The notes under the pieces are model-generated. The model was not told the origin of the DNA and did not search any database. It was given only the letters and a program-made list of their open reading frames with translations. Below are positions 6,886 to 13,980 of a stretch of DNA of 14,113 bases, one piece after another. How positions within the stretch are numbered: the stretch's first letter is position 1; each line of letters opens with the position of its first letter. The stretch is from Enteractinococcus helveticum. GTDB taxonomy: Bacteria; Actinomycetota; Actinomycetes; Actinomycetales; Micrococcaceae. Made by a program: the position numbers and the translations under genes. The stretch lies in contig NZ_DYXC01000091.1 in the NCBI RefSeq assembly GCF_020742345.1, positions 1-14,113 of the forward strand. Direction: 5' to 3'.

Positions 6886-8288
6886 ATGCTCCACTTTCTA
6901 TAACGCGAATTGACTTCTGCCACGATGGTCGCGGCTCCTCCCAGGTATCCGGAAGGATCTAATACTGTATTGATAGCATCGACACTCACCAGCCCCTCGG
7001 GCAGTTTGGCCACAAGAGTCTCGGCAAGGTCATCGCCATCGGAAATGGCTTGCTGACAGGTGGTTTGCACAAAGTGTTTTCCGGTGCCCTTTGGCACACT
7101 GCCGTGGGCTTCGACCACCGGCCCGAGCCACTGGGTGATCCGGCCGAGCATTAGATAATTGCCGTGAATGTCCAGATTGCGACGCATAGCCTCGGGGAAA
7201 ACCTCCAGGCCACCGGTCAGCTCGGCAAGAATTTCAGTGACAGCCCCGGTGGTTCGTAGCAGATCGCGTAAAGCGGCCCACTCGGTATGCCAGCCGCCGT
7301 CGGCACGTTCGGCAGTATTGGCGATCACGCCGGTGTGTAGTGTATTGAGGTCACCGGCTGCTACCTGGGCTGCACTCTTCAACCTGATGGATAGCACAGG
7401 ATTGCTTTTGTGCGGCATAGCCGAGGAACCGCCCCGGCCCGGTGCGGTGGGTTCGGCCAGTTCAGCATGCTCAGCCTGGACGGCGGTGAGGACGTCGTTG
7501 GCAAGTTTTGCTGCAGCAGCAACCACCTGGAATGCGGCTTGGGCGACTGTGATGACCGGAATACGGTTGGCATGCCACACGGAAGCCGAGACTAAGCCAA
7601 GTTCTTCGGCCAATACTTCGCGCTGGTGGTTGACCAGCGACATGGGATCGTTCTCGGGCTGCTCGGCTCGGAAGTAATCAACCCACCAAGTCGAGGTCCC
7701 CACGGCTCCGCCCCACTGCACCGGGAGGTTGCCAAGCACGGTCTCCAAGTGTTGCCCGGCGCTGCCAAGAGCTTCAACCCACTGGGATACCCGGTAGCCA
7801 AAGCTGATGGGTTGGGCGTGTTGATCCAACGAGCGGCCGATCATCACGGTATTGGCATGTGCTGCTGCCAGGTCGGTGAGTTGTCGCACCGCAGTCTTCA
7901 GATGCTCAAGGGCATGGTCACCCACCCGAGCGGTCAGCAGCATCAGTGCCGTGTCGATGATGTCTTGTGAAGTCGCCCCCCGGTGCACATAGGTTGCGGC
8001 GTCGGCGTTGGTTGCGGCGACTTTGTCTCGCATTGTTGCCAGCAATGGGATCAGGGCATTGGCACCGTTGGGGGTCTGATGGCCAATGGCGACCAGGTCA
8101 TAGTCGTCGATGTCACCTGCTGCGGCTACCGCGGCGGTGATGGATTCGGGTGCGGTGCCAAATTTTACCTGCGCGGTGCACCAGGCCACTTCGACATCGA
8201 GCATTGCCTGGGCGAAGGCGGTATCTGAGGTGAGCTCTGCCGCGCGGGTACCGGCCCATGCGGGGCTGAGCAAGCCGAAATCGTACAC
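6882..8288 (-). CDS. pcaB: 3-carboxy-cis,cis-muconate cycloisomerase
   Basis: This 468-residue enzyme of the fumarase/aspartase superfamily converts beta-carboxy-cis,cis-muconate to gamma-carboxymuconolactone. The superfamily signature GGSSAMPHKSNP is at residues 286-297 on the flexible catalytic loop. HRGATSQDIIDTALML (102-117) and GRSLDQHAQPISFG (151-164) are the other two conserved regions. I place the start at GTG 8288 (protein begins MYDFGLLSPAWAG), preceded by GAAAGGGA at about nine bases. The frame is open to 8363, but that would put coding sequence across a stable hairpin at 8330-8355 and add 25 non-family residues. It overlaps pcaL by four bases. The C-terminal part is present and normal in length for bacterial PcaB. 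Confidence 0.95.
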   Translation of the reverse strand: MYDFGLLSPAWAGTRAAELTSDTAFAQAMLDVEVAWCTAQVKFGTAPESITAAVAAAGDIDDYDLVAIGHQTPNGANALIPLLATMRDKVAATNADAATYVHRGATSQDIIDTALMLLTARVGDHALEHLKTAVRQLTDLAAAHANTVMIGRSLDQHAQPISFGYRVSQWVEALGSAGQHLETVLGNLPVQWGGAVGTSTWWVDYFRAEQPENDPMSLVNHQREVLAEELGLVSASVWHANRIPVITVAQAAFQVVAAAAKLANDVLTAVQAEHAELAEPTAPGRGGSSAMPHKSNPVLSIRLKSAAQVAAGDLNTLHTGVIANTAERADGGWHTEWAALRDLLRTTGAVTEILAELTGGLEVFPEAMRRNLDIHGNYLMLGRITQWLGPVVEAHGSVPKGTGKHFVQTTCQQAISDGDDLAETLVAKLPEGLVSVDAINTVLDPSGYLGGAATIVAEVNSRYRKWSI

Positions 8289-8329
8289 GTGAGTGTATCC
8301 CTTTCTGCAAATGGTCTTAGACACAACGA

Positions 8330-8355
8330 TACCCGCCCGAGAAAACGGGCGGGTA
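8330..8355 (-). promoter_or_regulatory. intra-operon GC-rich hairpin between pcaG and pcaB
   Basis: TACCCGCCCG (8330-8339) pairs perfectly with CGGGCGGGTA (8346-8355) around a 6-base loop. It begins 15 bases after the pcaG stop and lies about 40 bases before the pcaB GTG. On the minus strand it is followed by ATCGTTG, with no U tract, so it does not look like a full terminator. It may stabilise the upstream pcaHG message or attenuate pcaB-pcaL expression. Confidence 0.7.
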
Positions 8356-8370
8356 CCAGTCAATTACAAC

Positions 8371-8964
8371 CTATGGTTTCGGATAGGTCATGCCAGGGAA
8401 CTGGAAGAAGACCGTTTCGTTGTCACCCTGAATGTGAATGTCCAAGATCAGGCGTTTGCCGTCGCGTTTGGCAATGACGGTTTCGGCACGATCCCCCAGA
8501 GCCACGATGGTGGGATCATTTTCCAGACCGGGGGAGTCTGGGATATAGGCGCGGGTGTGCAGTTTATTCAGCAGCCCGCGTGCAAAGACGACGATATGGA
8601 TGAATGCCGGCTTGCCTTCATCGGTTGGGCCTGGCTCCACAGTGGTGAAGTGATACCCGCCCACGTTGTCTGCAGTGGCGCGTCCCCACCCGGTGAAGGT
8701 AAACGGGTTGCGAACCAGTGAACCATCCTGATTCGGGATGTTGCCGTTTTCATCGGCCTGCCAGATCTCCAGCATCGCATCCGGAATCGGTTCACCGGCG
8801 CCGTCGTAGACCGTACCGGTCAACTGGATAGCGCGTTCGTCACCGGGTGGTACCAGGTGCGGGCCGTTTTCAAACGGCAGGTGCACAGACTCTGCGGCGT
8901 TGAAGTAGCCAAAGAATGGGCCAATCGTTTGGCCGGGCGTTGGGGTCAGGTCATTAATGGTCAT
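8371..8964 (-). CDS. pcaG: protocatechuate 3,4-dioxygenase alpha subunit
   Basis: This is the 197-residue alpha subunit of intradiol protocatechuate 3,4-dioxygenase, which works with PcaH. Family blocks are PTPGQTIGPFFGYF (8-21), LEIWQADENG (65-74), FTGWGRATAD (90-99) and GGYHFTTVEPG (102-112). The alpha subunit characteristically lacks the iron-binding tyrosine/histidine set: the beta subunit's GRY is replaced by asparagine-rich sequence, and only FIHIVVFARGLL (121-132) corresponds to the beta AHIHF region. The ATG at 8964 follows GGAGG by nine bases and overlaps the end of pcaH by 11 bases, so the two subunits are probably translated in a coupled manner. Confidence 0.96.
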   Translation of the reverse strand: MTINDLTPTPGQTIGPFFGYFNAAESVHLPFENGPHLVPPGDERAIQLTGTVYDGAGEPIPDAMLEIWQADENGNIPNQDGSLVRNPFTFTGWGRATADNVGGYHFTTVEPGPTDEGKPAFIHIVVFARGLLNKLHTRAYIPDSPGLENDPTIVALGDRAETVIAKRDGKRLILDIHIQGDNETVFFQFPGMTYPKP

Positions 8965-9763
8965 GGTCTTCGTCCTCCATCCAGGTGCGCTGGGATCCGG
9001 TTAATACGATGTTAAAGGTGTAGCCGGTATTCCACTCGTGGCTGGTCACCGAATGGTCATAGGTTGCAACCAGACGGTCGCGGGCTTTCTGGTCGGTAAT
9101 CCCTTGGTAGATCGGGTCCAGCGGGAATAATGGGTCACCCGGGAAATACATCTGGGTGATCATGCGCTGGGTGAAATCGGTACCAAATAGCGAGAAGTGA
9201 ATGTGAGCCGGACGCCAGGCGTTGTGGTGGTTTTTCCACGGATAAGGGGCCGGTTTGATCGTGGTGAACTCATAAGAGCCGTCGTCACCGGTAATCGCCC
9301 GGCCGACACCAGAGAAATTTGGGTCGATTGGGGCAGGGTGCTGGTCGCGCTTATGGATATAGCGACCGGCGGCATTGGCCTGCCAGATCTCGATGAGCTG
9401 ACCACGCACCGGACGACCATTGCCGTCCACGACTTGACCGCGAACCTTGATGCGTTCACCAATGGGTTCACCATTGTGCTGGACGGTCAGATCAGATTCC
9501 AGAATGTGCACGTCGCGATGACCAAAAGCTGGCGAGTACAGCTCAATGGTTTCCGGGTCGGTGTGGTATAGGTCTTTGGTAGGGTGACGCAGCAGCGAGG
9601 AACGGTACGGTGGGTAGTTCAACCGTGGCTGAGTTTCCTCTTTGGATGGATCTGCTTCGACACTGGCGCGGTAATCGCCTTCAATCTGGGCGATTTCGGC
9701 GTCGATGGTTTCTTGCGGGTCGGTGGTTGCCTGTGGATCCAGGCGTGCGGTATCGTCAGCCAC
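8954..9763 (-). CDS. pcaH: protocatechuate 3,4-dioxygenase beta subunit
   Basis: This is the catalytic beta subunit (269 residues) that binds the non-haem Fe(III) and cleaves protocatechuate between its two hydroxyl-bearing carbons. The four expected iron ligands are visible: Tyr135 in GRYIHKRD, Tyr174 in PAPYPW, and His187 and His189 in PAHIHFS. GQLIEIWQANAAGRY and GRAITGDDGSYEF are the core intradiol blocks. The N-terminal 45 residues are acidic and longer than the core domain needs. The start is GTG with AAAGGA seven to eight bases upstream, 28 bases after the pobA stop. The beta-before-alpha order (pcaHG) is the usual one. Confidence 0.96.
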   Translation of the reverse strand: MADDTARLDPQATTDPQETIDAEIAQIEGDYRASVEADPSKEETQPRLNYPPYRSSLLRHPTKDLYHTDPETIELYSPAFGHRDVHILESDLTVQHNGEPIGERIKVRGQVVDGNGRPVRGQLIEIWQANAAGRYIHKRDQHPAPIDPNFSGVGRAITGDDGSYEFTTIKPAPYPWKNHHNAWRPAHIHFSLFGTDFTQRMITQMYFPGDPLFPLDPIYQGITDQKARDRLVATYDHSVTSHEWNTGYTFNIVLTGSQRTWMEDEDHDH

Positions 9764-9791
9764 TTCGCAATCCTTTCGTCGTATCGGTGGG

Positions 9792-10982
9792 TTATTCGTG
9801 CGGCCAGCCGCAGTATGATTCGGCTAGATATTGACGGCCATATTTGGAGCCGACCACGGTTTGGAGTTCACCAATGGCTCGACGGGCTTCAAATGAGGTG
9901 GCATCATCACGGGTGTGCAGCATGCTGGTCATCCAGTACGAGAAGTTCTGAGCCTTCCAAACACGCTTGAGCGCAGTTTCTGAGTAATTATCAATGCCAG
10001 TGGTGCTGCCGGAAGTGAAGAATTCCTCCAATGCGTTAAACAGTATCTTGACGTCAGCAAACGCAAGATTCAGACCTTTCGCACCGGTTGGCGGAACGGT
10101 ATGACCGGCGTCACCGGCTAAGAAGAGGTTACCCCAGCGCATTGGTTCGGCGACAAATGAGCGGAATTTCAAAACAGTTTTATCAAAGATCGGACCGCGC
10201 TTGAGCTGGAAGCCATCCGGGCCATCAACCCGAGCCTGTAGTTCATTCCAGATCTGATCTTCGGTCCAGTCATCTGGGTTTTCTTCAGGGTCACACTGGA
10301 AGTAGTGGCGCTGGACGGTTTCGTTGCGCTGTGAAATCAGTGCAAATCCGCGCGGCGAGTTCGCATAGACCAGTTCTTCTGCACTTGGCGGAGCCTCGGT
10401 GAGAATACCGAACCAGGCGAATGGGTATTCGATCTTGTGTTCTTGACGAGTCTCGGACGGGATCGCGCGACGGCAGAATGAGCGAGAGCCGTCGGTGCCA
10501 ACAACAATGCGAGCCGCAATGACGCCTTCGTTACCGTTGGAATCGGTGTATCGGATCTTTGGCTGATCGGTTTCGGCGTCTTCCACGCCGATGACGGTAT
10601 GTTCATAGCGTACATCGCCCCCGTCGCGAGCCCGGGCAGCAGCTAGGTCAACAAAAACTTCGTTTTGTGGGTAGAGCCAGACCGAAGCGTCAACGAGTTC
10701 TTTGAAGTTAATCCGGTGGGATTCACCGTTGAAGCGCAGATCAATCCCGTGGTGTTCGTAGCCGATCTCTTTGATCCGAGAGTCCACCCCGTAGTCGGTA
10801 AGCATCTCCACGGCCCCGGTCTCTAAGATGCCGGCACGGTGAGTATTTTTGATGGTCTCGTGGTCGCGGGCTTCCAACACGATGTTGTCAATGCCTGCTC
10901 GGGACAGTAAATGCGACAGCATCAGTCCGGCTGGACCGCCGCCAACAATGCCCACCTGTGTGGTTTCGGTTTGTAGGGTCAC
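9792..10982 (-). CDS. pobA: 4-hydroxybenzoate 3-monooxygenase
   Basis: This 396-residue FAD-dependent hydroxylase converts 4-hydroxybenzoate to protocatechuate. The N-terminal dinucleotide motif is GGGPAGL (14-20), with VVGTDGSRS (160-168) and FLAGDAGHTVPPTGAKGLN (287-305) as the other FAD/NAD(P)H blocks. Active-site residues of the Pseudomonas fluorescens enzyme align without gaps at an offset of five: Tyr206, Ser217, Arg219, Tyr227, Pro298, Asn305 and Tyr390. The helix that sets coenzyme choice differs: Ala38, Thr43 and Thr47 stand where Arg33, Tyr38 and Arg42 favour NADPH, so NADH use is predicted. The start is GTG with AGGAG five bases upstream. It is the first gene of the pobA-pcaHGBL unit. 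Confidence 0.96.
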   Translation of the reverse strand: MTLQTETTQVGIVGGGPAGLMLSHLLSRAGIDNIVLEARDHETIKNTHRAGILETGAVEMLTDYGVDSRIKEIGYEHHGIDLRFNGESHRINFKELVDASVWLYPQNEVFVDLAAARARDGGDVRYEHTVIGVEDAETDQPKIRYTDSNGNEGVIAARIVVGTDGSRSFCRRAIPSETRQEHKIEYPFAWFGILTEAPPSAEELVYANSPRGFALISQRNETVQRHYFQCDPEENPDDWTEDQIWNELQARVDGPDGFQLKRGPIFDKTVLKFRSFVAEPMRWGNLFLAGDAGHTVPPTGAKGLNLAFADVKILFNALEEFFTSGSTTGIDNYSETALKRVWKAQNFSYWMTSMLHTRDDATSFEARRAIGELQTVVGSKYGRQYLAESYCGWPHE

Positions 10983-11028
10983 CCAAACTCCTGTCGATGA
11001 ATTCTCAAGGTGTTCTTTATCTCTCTAA

Positions 11029-11039
11029 GTGTCGGACAC
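11029..11039. promoter_or_regulatory. 11-bp palindrome in the pobA upstream region
   Basis: GTGTCGGACAC has 5-bp arms and a single-base centre. It lies about 47-57 bases upstream of the pobA start and 23 bases from the larger palindrome at 11063-11079. It may be a second operator or part of the promoter; no clear -35/-10 pair could be assigned nearby. Confidence 0.3.
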
Positions 11040-11062
11040 AACACATGGTATGCGCCACTACT

Positions 11063-11079
11063 TTCTCACTGAGTGAGAA
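11063..11079. promoter_or_regulatory. 17-bp perfect palindrome, candidate operator for pobA
   Basis: TTCTCACTGAGTGAGAA has perfect 8-bp arms and one central base. It directly abuts the stop codon of the upstream IclR-family regulator gene and lies 81 bases before the pobA start. Its sequence differs from the GTTCG-type site upstream of pcaF, as expected if the second regulator rather than PcaR binds here. The half-site GAGTGAGAAT occurs again at 11679-11688 inside the regulator gene. Confidence 0.6.
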
Positions 11080-11850
11080 TCACTTGGCTTCGGTCACGGG
11101 ATGTAATGCGCGGGTGAGCCCGCGTGAGGCAGCCATCAGCACCGGAATGACGGCGGAACGTTGTTCGAAATCATCAGGAATGACCACGGAGATGGCCGCG
11201 ATCGCTACCCGATGTCGTCCTGAGGGTTTGTCGAACACCGGTACTGCGGCACCAGTGGTACCGTCATCGAGCATGCCATCAAGCATCGCGTATCCCTCAC
11301 GACGAATCCTGGCCAACGTATTGACAATACTGCCGGAGCCTGGATAACGAACCTGTGATGCTTCCGGGTACATGGCAAAGTAATCGTCGACGACGTGGGA
11401 TGGTTGGAAGGCAAGCTGCACAAGGCCCATCGACACCGTGTGAATGGGCATGCGCGTAGCCACCGTAGCCTGATTAACCACCGAGTTACGTGAGGAAAGG
11501 CGCTCAACGACTAGGACTTCGTGATCGTCTAAGACGGACAGTTGGGTGTGTTGACGAAAGATTGCTTGGACGTCGTCCAAAAATGGCATAGCAGCAGTTC
11601 GAAGACTGACCGCAGGGGAGGATCGCGCGGCCAATTCCCATAACCGCATGCCTAACCCGACGGTCCCATCAGCATAGCGAGTGAGAATATCTTCTTGTGC
11701 TAATTGGCTCACCAGACGATACGTCGAGGCTAACGGAATACCGGCTAGCTGGGATAAATCGGTGACGGATAGGTGCCGTCGGCGGGCGTCAAAAGCTGAG
11801 AGGATGCGAAGCACGCGATCCAGCACAGTATCTTTGTTAGGTTTAGTCAT
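11080..11850 (-). CDS. IclR-family transcriptional regulator, PobR candidate
   Basis: This 256-residue protein starts with an IclR winged helix (VLDRVLRILSAFD, then LSVTDLSQLAGIPLASTYRL at about residues 28-47). A C-terminal IclR effector domain follows, with LSVLDDHEVLVVERLSSRN, the MPIHTVSMGLVQLA block and a conserved ARIRREGYAMLDGMLDDG segment. It differs clearly from PcaR, which is encoded elsewhere in the window. Lying directly upstream of pobA on the same strand, it is most likely the 4-hydroxybenzoate-responsive regulator. That is inferred from context; the ligand cannot be read from sequence. I place the start at ATG 11850 because the protein there begins like other family members. 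A GGTGG sits only four bases upstream, and the frame stays open to 11913, so the start is less certain than for neighbours. Confidence 0.85.
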   Translation of the reverse strand: MTKPNKDTVLDRVLRILSAFDARRRHLSVTDLSQLAGIPLASTYRLVSQLAQEDILTRYADGTVGLGMRLWELAARSSPAVSLRTAAMPFLDDVQAIFRQHTQLSVLDDHEVLVVERLSSRNSVVNQATVATRMPIHTVSMGLVQLAFQPSHVVDDYFAMYPEASQVRYPGSGSIVNTLARIRREGYAMLDGMLDDGTTGAAVPVFDKPSGRHRVAIAAISVVIPDDFEQRSAVIPVLMAASRGLTRALHPVTEAK

Positions 11851-11896
11851 CCTTCCACCGAGTGTAGCGCGCCCGCCCCGGTGCTGCATCGCAGAG

Positions 11897-13555
11897 CTAG
11901 TAGGCGATACCAAACACCCAGACCAATAAGGTCATAGCAGTGATGGTGATTAATATGGCCGCCAGCACGTTAATTAACGCACCACCCTTGACCATCTGGC
12001 CAATCGTGACATACCCGGAACCATAAGCGATCGCATTGGGTGGGGTCGCTACTGGCAGCATAAATGCGCAGGTGGCTGCCAACGCCACCGGTGCCGTGAG
12101 CATCAGCGGTTCGACACCGGTACCCAGTGCAATTCCGGAAGCTACCGGTAAGAAGGTCGCTGCCGTGGCGGTATTTGATGTCATTTCCGTCAGCACCAGA
12201 ATGCCCACCGCACACAGGGCCACCAGGATCCATACTGATACTCCAGCCAGGCCCTCCACTTGAGTCCCTAACCATTCGGAAAGCCCGGAGTCTGAGAACT
12301 GCGACGACAGGGCAAGACCGCCTCCGAATAGCAACAGGACGCCCCAGGGTAGATTCAGCGCGGTATCCCAATTCAACAGTCGGACCCCTTTGGCCGCCCC
12401 GCCAGGGAGTAAGAACATGGCCAGCCCAACAACCATGGCAATACCGGCATCGGAGATCAGAGGTTCCTCCAAGCCCAGGATGTATTCGGAGATTAACGGG
12501 ATGAAGACCCAAGAAATGGCTGCGACGATGAACACAAGCAACACCGTCAGTTCGCCTCTGGACATCGGTCCAAGCTTTTTGAACTCATTGCGAATGAGCT
12601 CAGCGCCGCCCGGGATGTTATCGATTTCGGGTTTGAACATGACCTTGGTCAAAATAAACCAGGCACCGAACATTAACACGATCGATAGCGGGACACCCAC
12701 CAGCATCCAGCGTCCAAAGCCGAGTTCCATGTCATGGTTGGCAGCCATATGGGCTGCTAAGAGGGCGTTTGGTGGGGTGCCAATGATCGTGCCGAGGGAC
12801 CCGATAGAGGCCGCGTAGGCAATTGCCAGCATCAAACCGGTACCGAAATTTGTTTTTGCTACCGTCTGTGTTTCTTCCGAAGTAGCTACAGTCTCTGCGC
12901 CAGTATCAATGACTTGCTGAGTGTCTTCGCCATCAGCCATGCGCTTGACCAATAACAACACTGAAATCCCAATCGGCAACATCATGACTGCAGTCGCCGT
13001 ATTTGACACCCACATCGATAGAAATCCTGTGGCGATCATAAACCCGGCGATCAGTGCCTTGGTGTTGGAACCCATCCATCGCAACACCATGAGCGCGATA
13101 CGTCGGTGTAAATTCCACCGTTGCATACCCAGGGCCAGCAAAAAACCGCCCATGAATAAGAAGATGACGTCATTGCCGTAGTTGGCCCCGACCGCTGAGA
13201 CTGTGACGCCTCCATCGGATTCTGCAGCAGGCACGGCTAATGGAAAAATAATCAGCGGTAACAGCGCTGTAGCAGGGATTGGGATAGCCTCAGTCATCCA
13301 CCACACCGCCATCAGCACTGCCGTGGCTGCCGTGAGTCTGGGCCAGACGTCCAGATCGGTTGGCATAATCCAGAAGATCAGCACCGCCCCGAGCACACCC
13401 GCGATCAAACCAATAATGCGGCGTCGATATTCGCGGTGTTCTACCGCCCTGGCCCGCATTCCTTCGGAAAGTTCTTGGTCTGACGTTTGCTGTTGCGCCA
13501 GGTCCTCTTGATCGGCACCGGCAGTGGCACGGTTTGAGAATTCACGGTCGGTCAT
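11897..13555 (-). CDS. DASS-family (SLC13) anion:sodium symporter
   Basis: This 552-residue inner-membrane protein has roughly a dozen hydrophobic segments and the two-repeat layout of divalent anion:sodium symporters. The duplicated SNT motifs are at 184-186 (SNTATAVMMLP) and 460-462 (SNTATAATFLP). The matching GTPPNA (259-264) and ATPPNA (503-508) loops are both present. The first 45 residues are hydrophilic and cytoplasmic, and an acidic insertion (about 207-235) follows the first SNT repeat. Family members usually import succinate, other dicarboxylates, citrate or sulfate. Here it is next to pob/pca genes, so aromatic acid or dicarboxylate uptake is the likely role; the substrate is not fixed by sequence. 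The ATG follows GGAGG by seven bases. The stop lies 46 bases before the regulator gene, so cotranscription is plausible. Confidence 0.9.
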   Translation of the reverse strand: MTDREFSNRATAGADQEDLAQQQTSDQELSEGMRARAVEHREYRRRIIGLIAGVLGAVLIFWIMPTDLDVWPRLTAATAVLMAVWWMTEAIPIPATALLPLIIFPLAVPAAESDGGVTVSAVGANYGNDVIFLFMGGFLLALGMQRWNLHRRIALMVLRWMGSNTKALIAGFMIATGFLSMWVSNTATAVMMLPIGISVLLLVKRMADGEDTQQVIDTGAETVATSEETQTVAKTNFGTGLMLAIAYAASIGSLGTIIGTPPNALLAAHMAANHDMELGFGRWMLVGVPLSIVLMFGAWFILTKVMFKPEIDNIPGGAELIRNEFKKLGPMSRGELTVLLVFIVAAISWVFIPLISEYILGLEEPLISDAGIAMVVGLAMFLLPGGAAKGVRLLNWDTALNLPWGVLLLFGGGLALSSQFSDSGLSEWLGTQVEGLAGVSVWILVALCAVGILVLTEMTSNTATAATFLPVASGIALGTGVEPLMLTAPVALAATCAFMLPVATPPNAIAYGSGYVTIGQMVKGGALINVLAAILITITAMTLLVWVFGIAY

Positions 13556-13569
13556 GGTTATTCCTCCAG

Positions 13570-13624
13570 GACTGGGTGTGGCAGTCGGATCATTCCTGGG
13601 ACTGGGCGGGCATCCCTCCCAGTC
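13570..13624. repeat. three GACTGGG heptamers with a hairpin between the transporter and the small ORF
   Basis: GACTGGG occurs at 13570-13576 and 13600-13606 in direct orientation, and its complement CCCAGTC at 13618-13624. The last two can form a hairpin in which a further GGG/CCC pair continues the stem after one C-T mismatch, leaving a CAT loop. The group lies between the leftward transporter start (13555) and the rightward ORF start (13641), and the hairpin ends six bases before the latter's Shine-Dalgarno. It could be an operator array or an RNA switch. Confidence 0.55.
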
Positions 13625-13640
13625 AGGTTAGGAGAGTCTA

Positions 13641-13880
13641 ATGCCTAGCTTAAGAGGTGCGGCGCGAAAACGCCAAAGCACTACGAGACGTGATGCAGCT
13701 TTTGTTACACGGCGGCTATCTGGCATGGCTGCTGCACCAGGAAATGCTGACCATATCCTTCGGGTATTGTTGACGCTTTTCATACCTCCTGGAGCTTTCA
13801 TATTCTGGGAGTTGAAGCGCACTGATGATTCTAGTTTTACAGTCGACGTCGCAGAGGTTGAAAAGTGCGGGGAGGAATAG
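13641..13880 (+). CDS. small predicted single-pass membrane protein, unknown function
   Basis: I do not recognise this 79-residue protein. Three things support it as real. An AGGAG (13630-13634) lies six bases before the ATG. A strong terminator begins ten bases after the stop codon. The predicted topology is also coherent: a very basic N-terminus (about residues 5-26, many Arg/Lys), one hydrophobic segment (about Ile39-Trp56) and an acidic tail with a single cysteine near the end, as expected for a cytoplasmic-in membrane protein. Against it, codon use differs from the neighbours, with TTA, AGA, CTA and ATA codons that are rare in the flanking genes. This suggests either recent acquisition or a chance reading frame. 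It is the only rightward frame in the gap between the transporter and tRNA-Ser(UGA). Confidence 0.45.
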   Translation: MPSLRGAARKRQSTTRRDAAFVTRRLSGMAAAPGNADHILRVLLTLFIPPGAFIFWELKRTDDSSFTVDVAEVEKCGEE

Positions 13881-13890
13881 GAGCAAGTTC

Positions 13891-13939
13891 AGGAACGATA
13901 AAAGCCTCAGAAAAGTCTTCTGAGGCTTTTATCGTTCCT
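13891..13939. terminator. bidirectional rho-independent terminator with a 22-bp perfect stem
   Basis: The arms at 13891-13912 and 13918-13939 are perfectly complementary over 22 bp around a 5-base loop. The core GCCTCAGAA/TTCTGAGGC is flanked by an A tract on one side and TTTT on the other, so it can terminate in both directions. It would serve the small rightward ORF ending at 13880 and the leftward tRNA-Ser(UGA) ending at 13981. Confidence 0.9.
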
Positions 13940-13980
13940 GCCGTGACGTACCTGTCAACGATATCGTTACTGAGGATAAA

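Noticed and set aside
7168..7677. 169-codon open frame on the plus strand opposite pcaB
   Set aside because: It is fully antisense to a well-supported gene, has a Ser/Ala-rich composition typical of a shadow frame, and shows no recognisable domain.
8289..8363. N-terminal extension of pcaB to an upstream start at 8363
   Set aside because: It would place codons across the stable hairpin at 8330-8355. The added residues do not resemble PcaB, while the GTG at 8288 has a Shine-Dalgarno and gives the normal N-terminus.
11851..11913. Extended start of the second IclR regulator at 11913
   Set aside because: The added 21 residues are low in family similarity and overlap the transporter gene. The ATG at 11850 gives a normal IclR N-terminus, though the ribosome signal is weak for both.
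13628..13822. Minus-strand 64-codon frame in the transporter-tRNA gap
   Set aside because: It has no clear ribosome binding site. The overlapping plus-strand frame has a good one plus a terminator.
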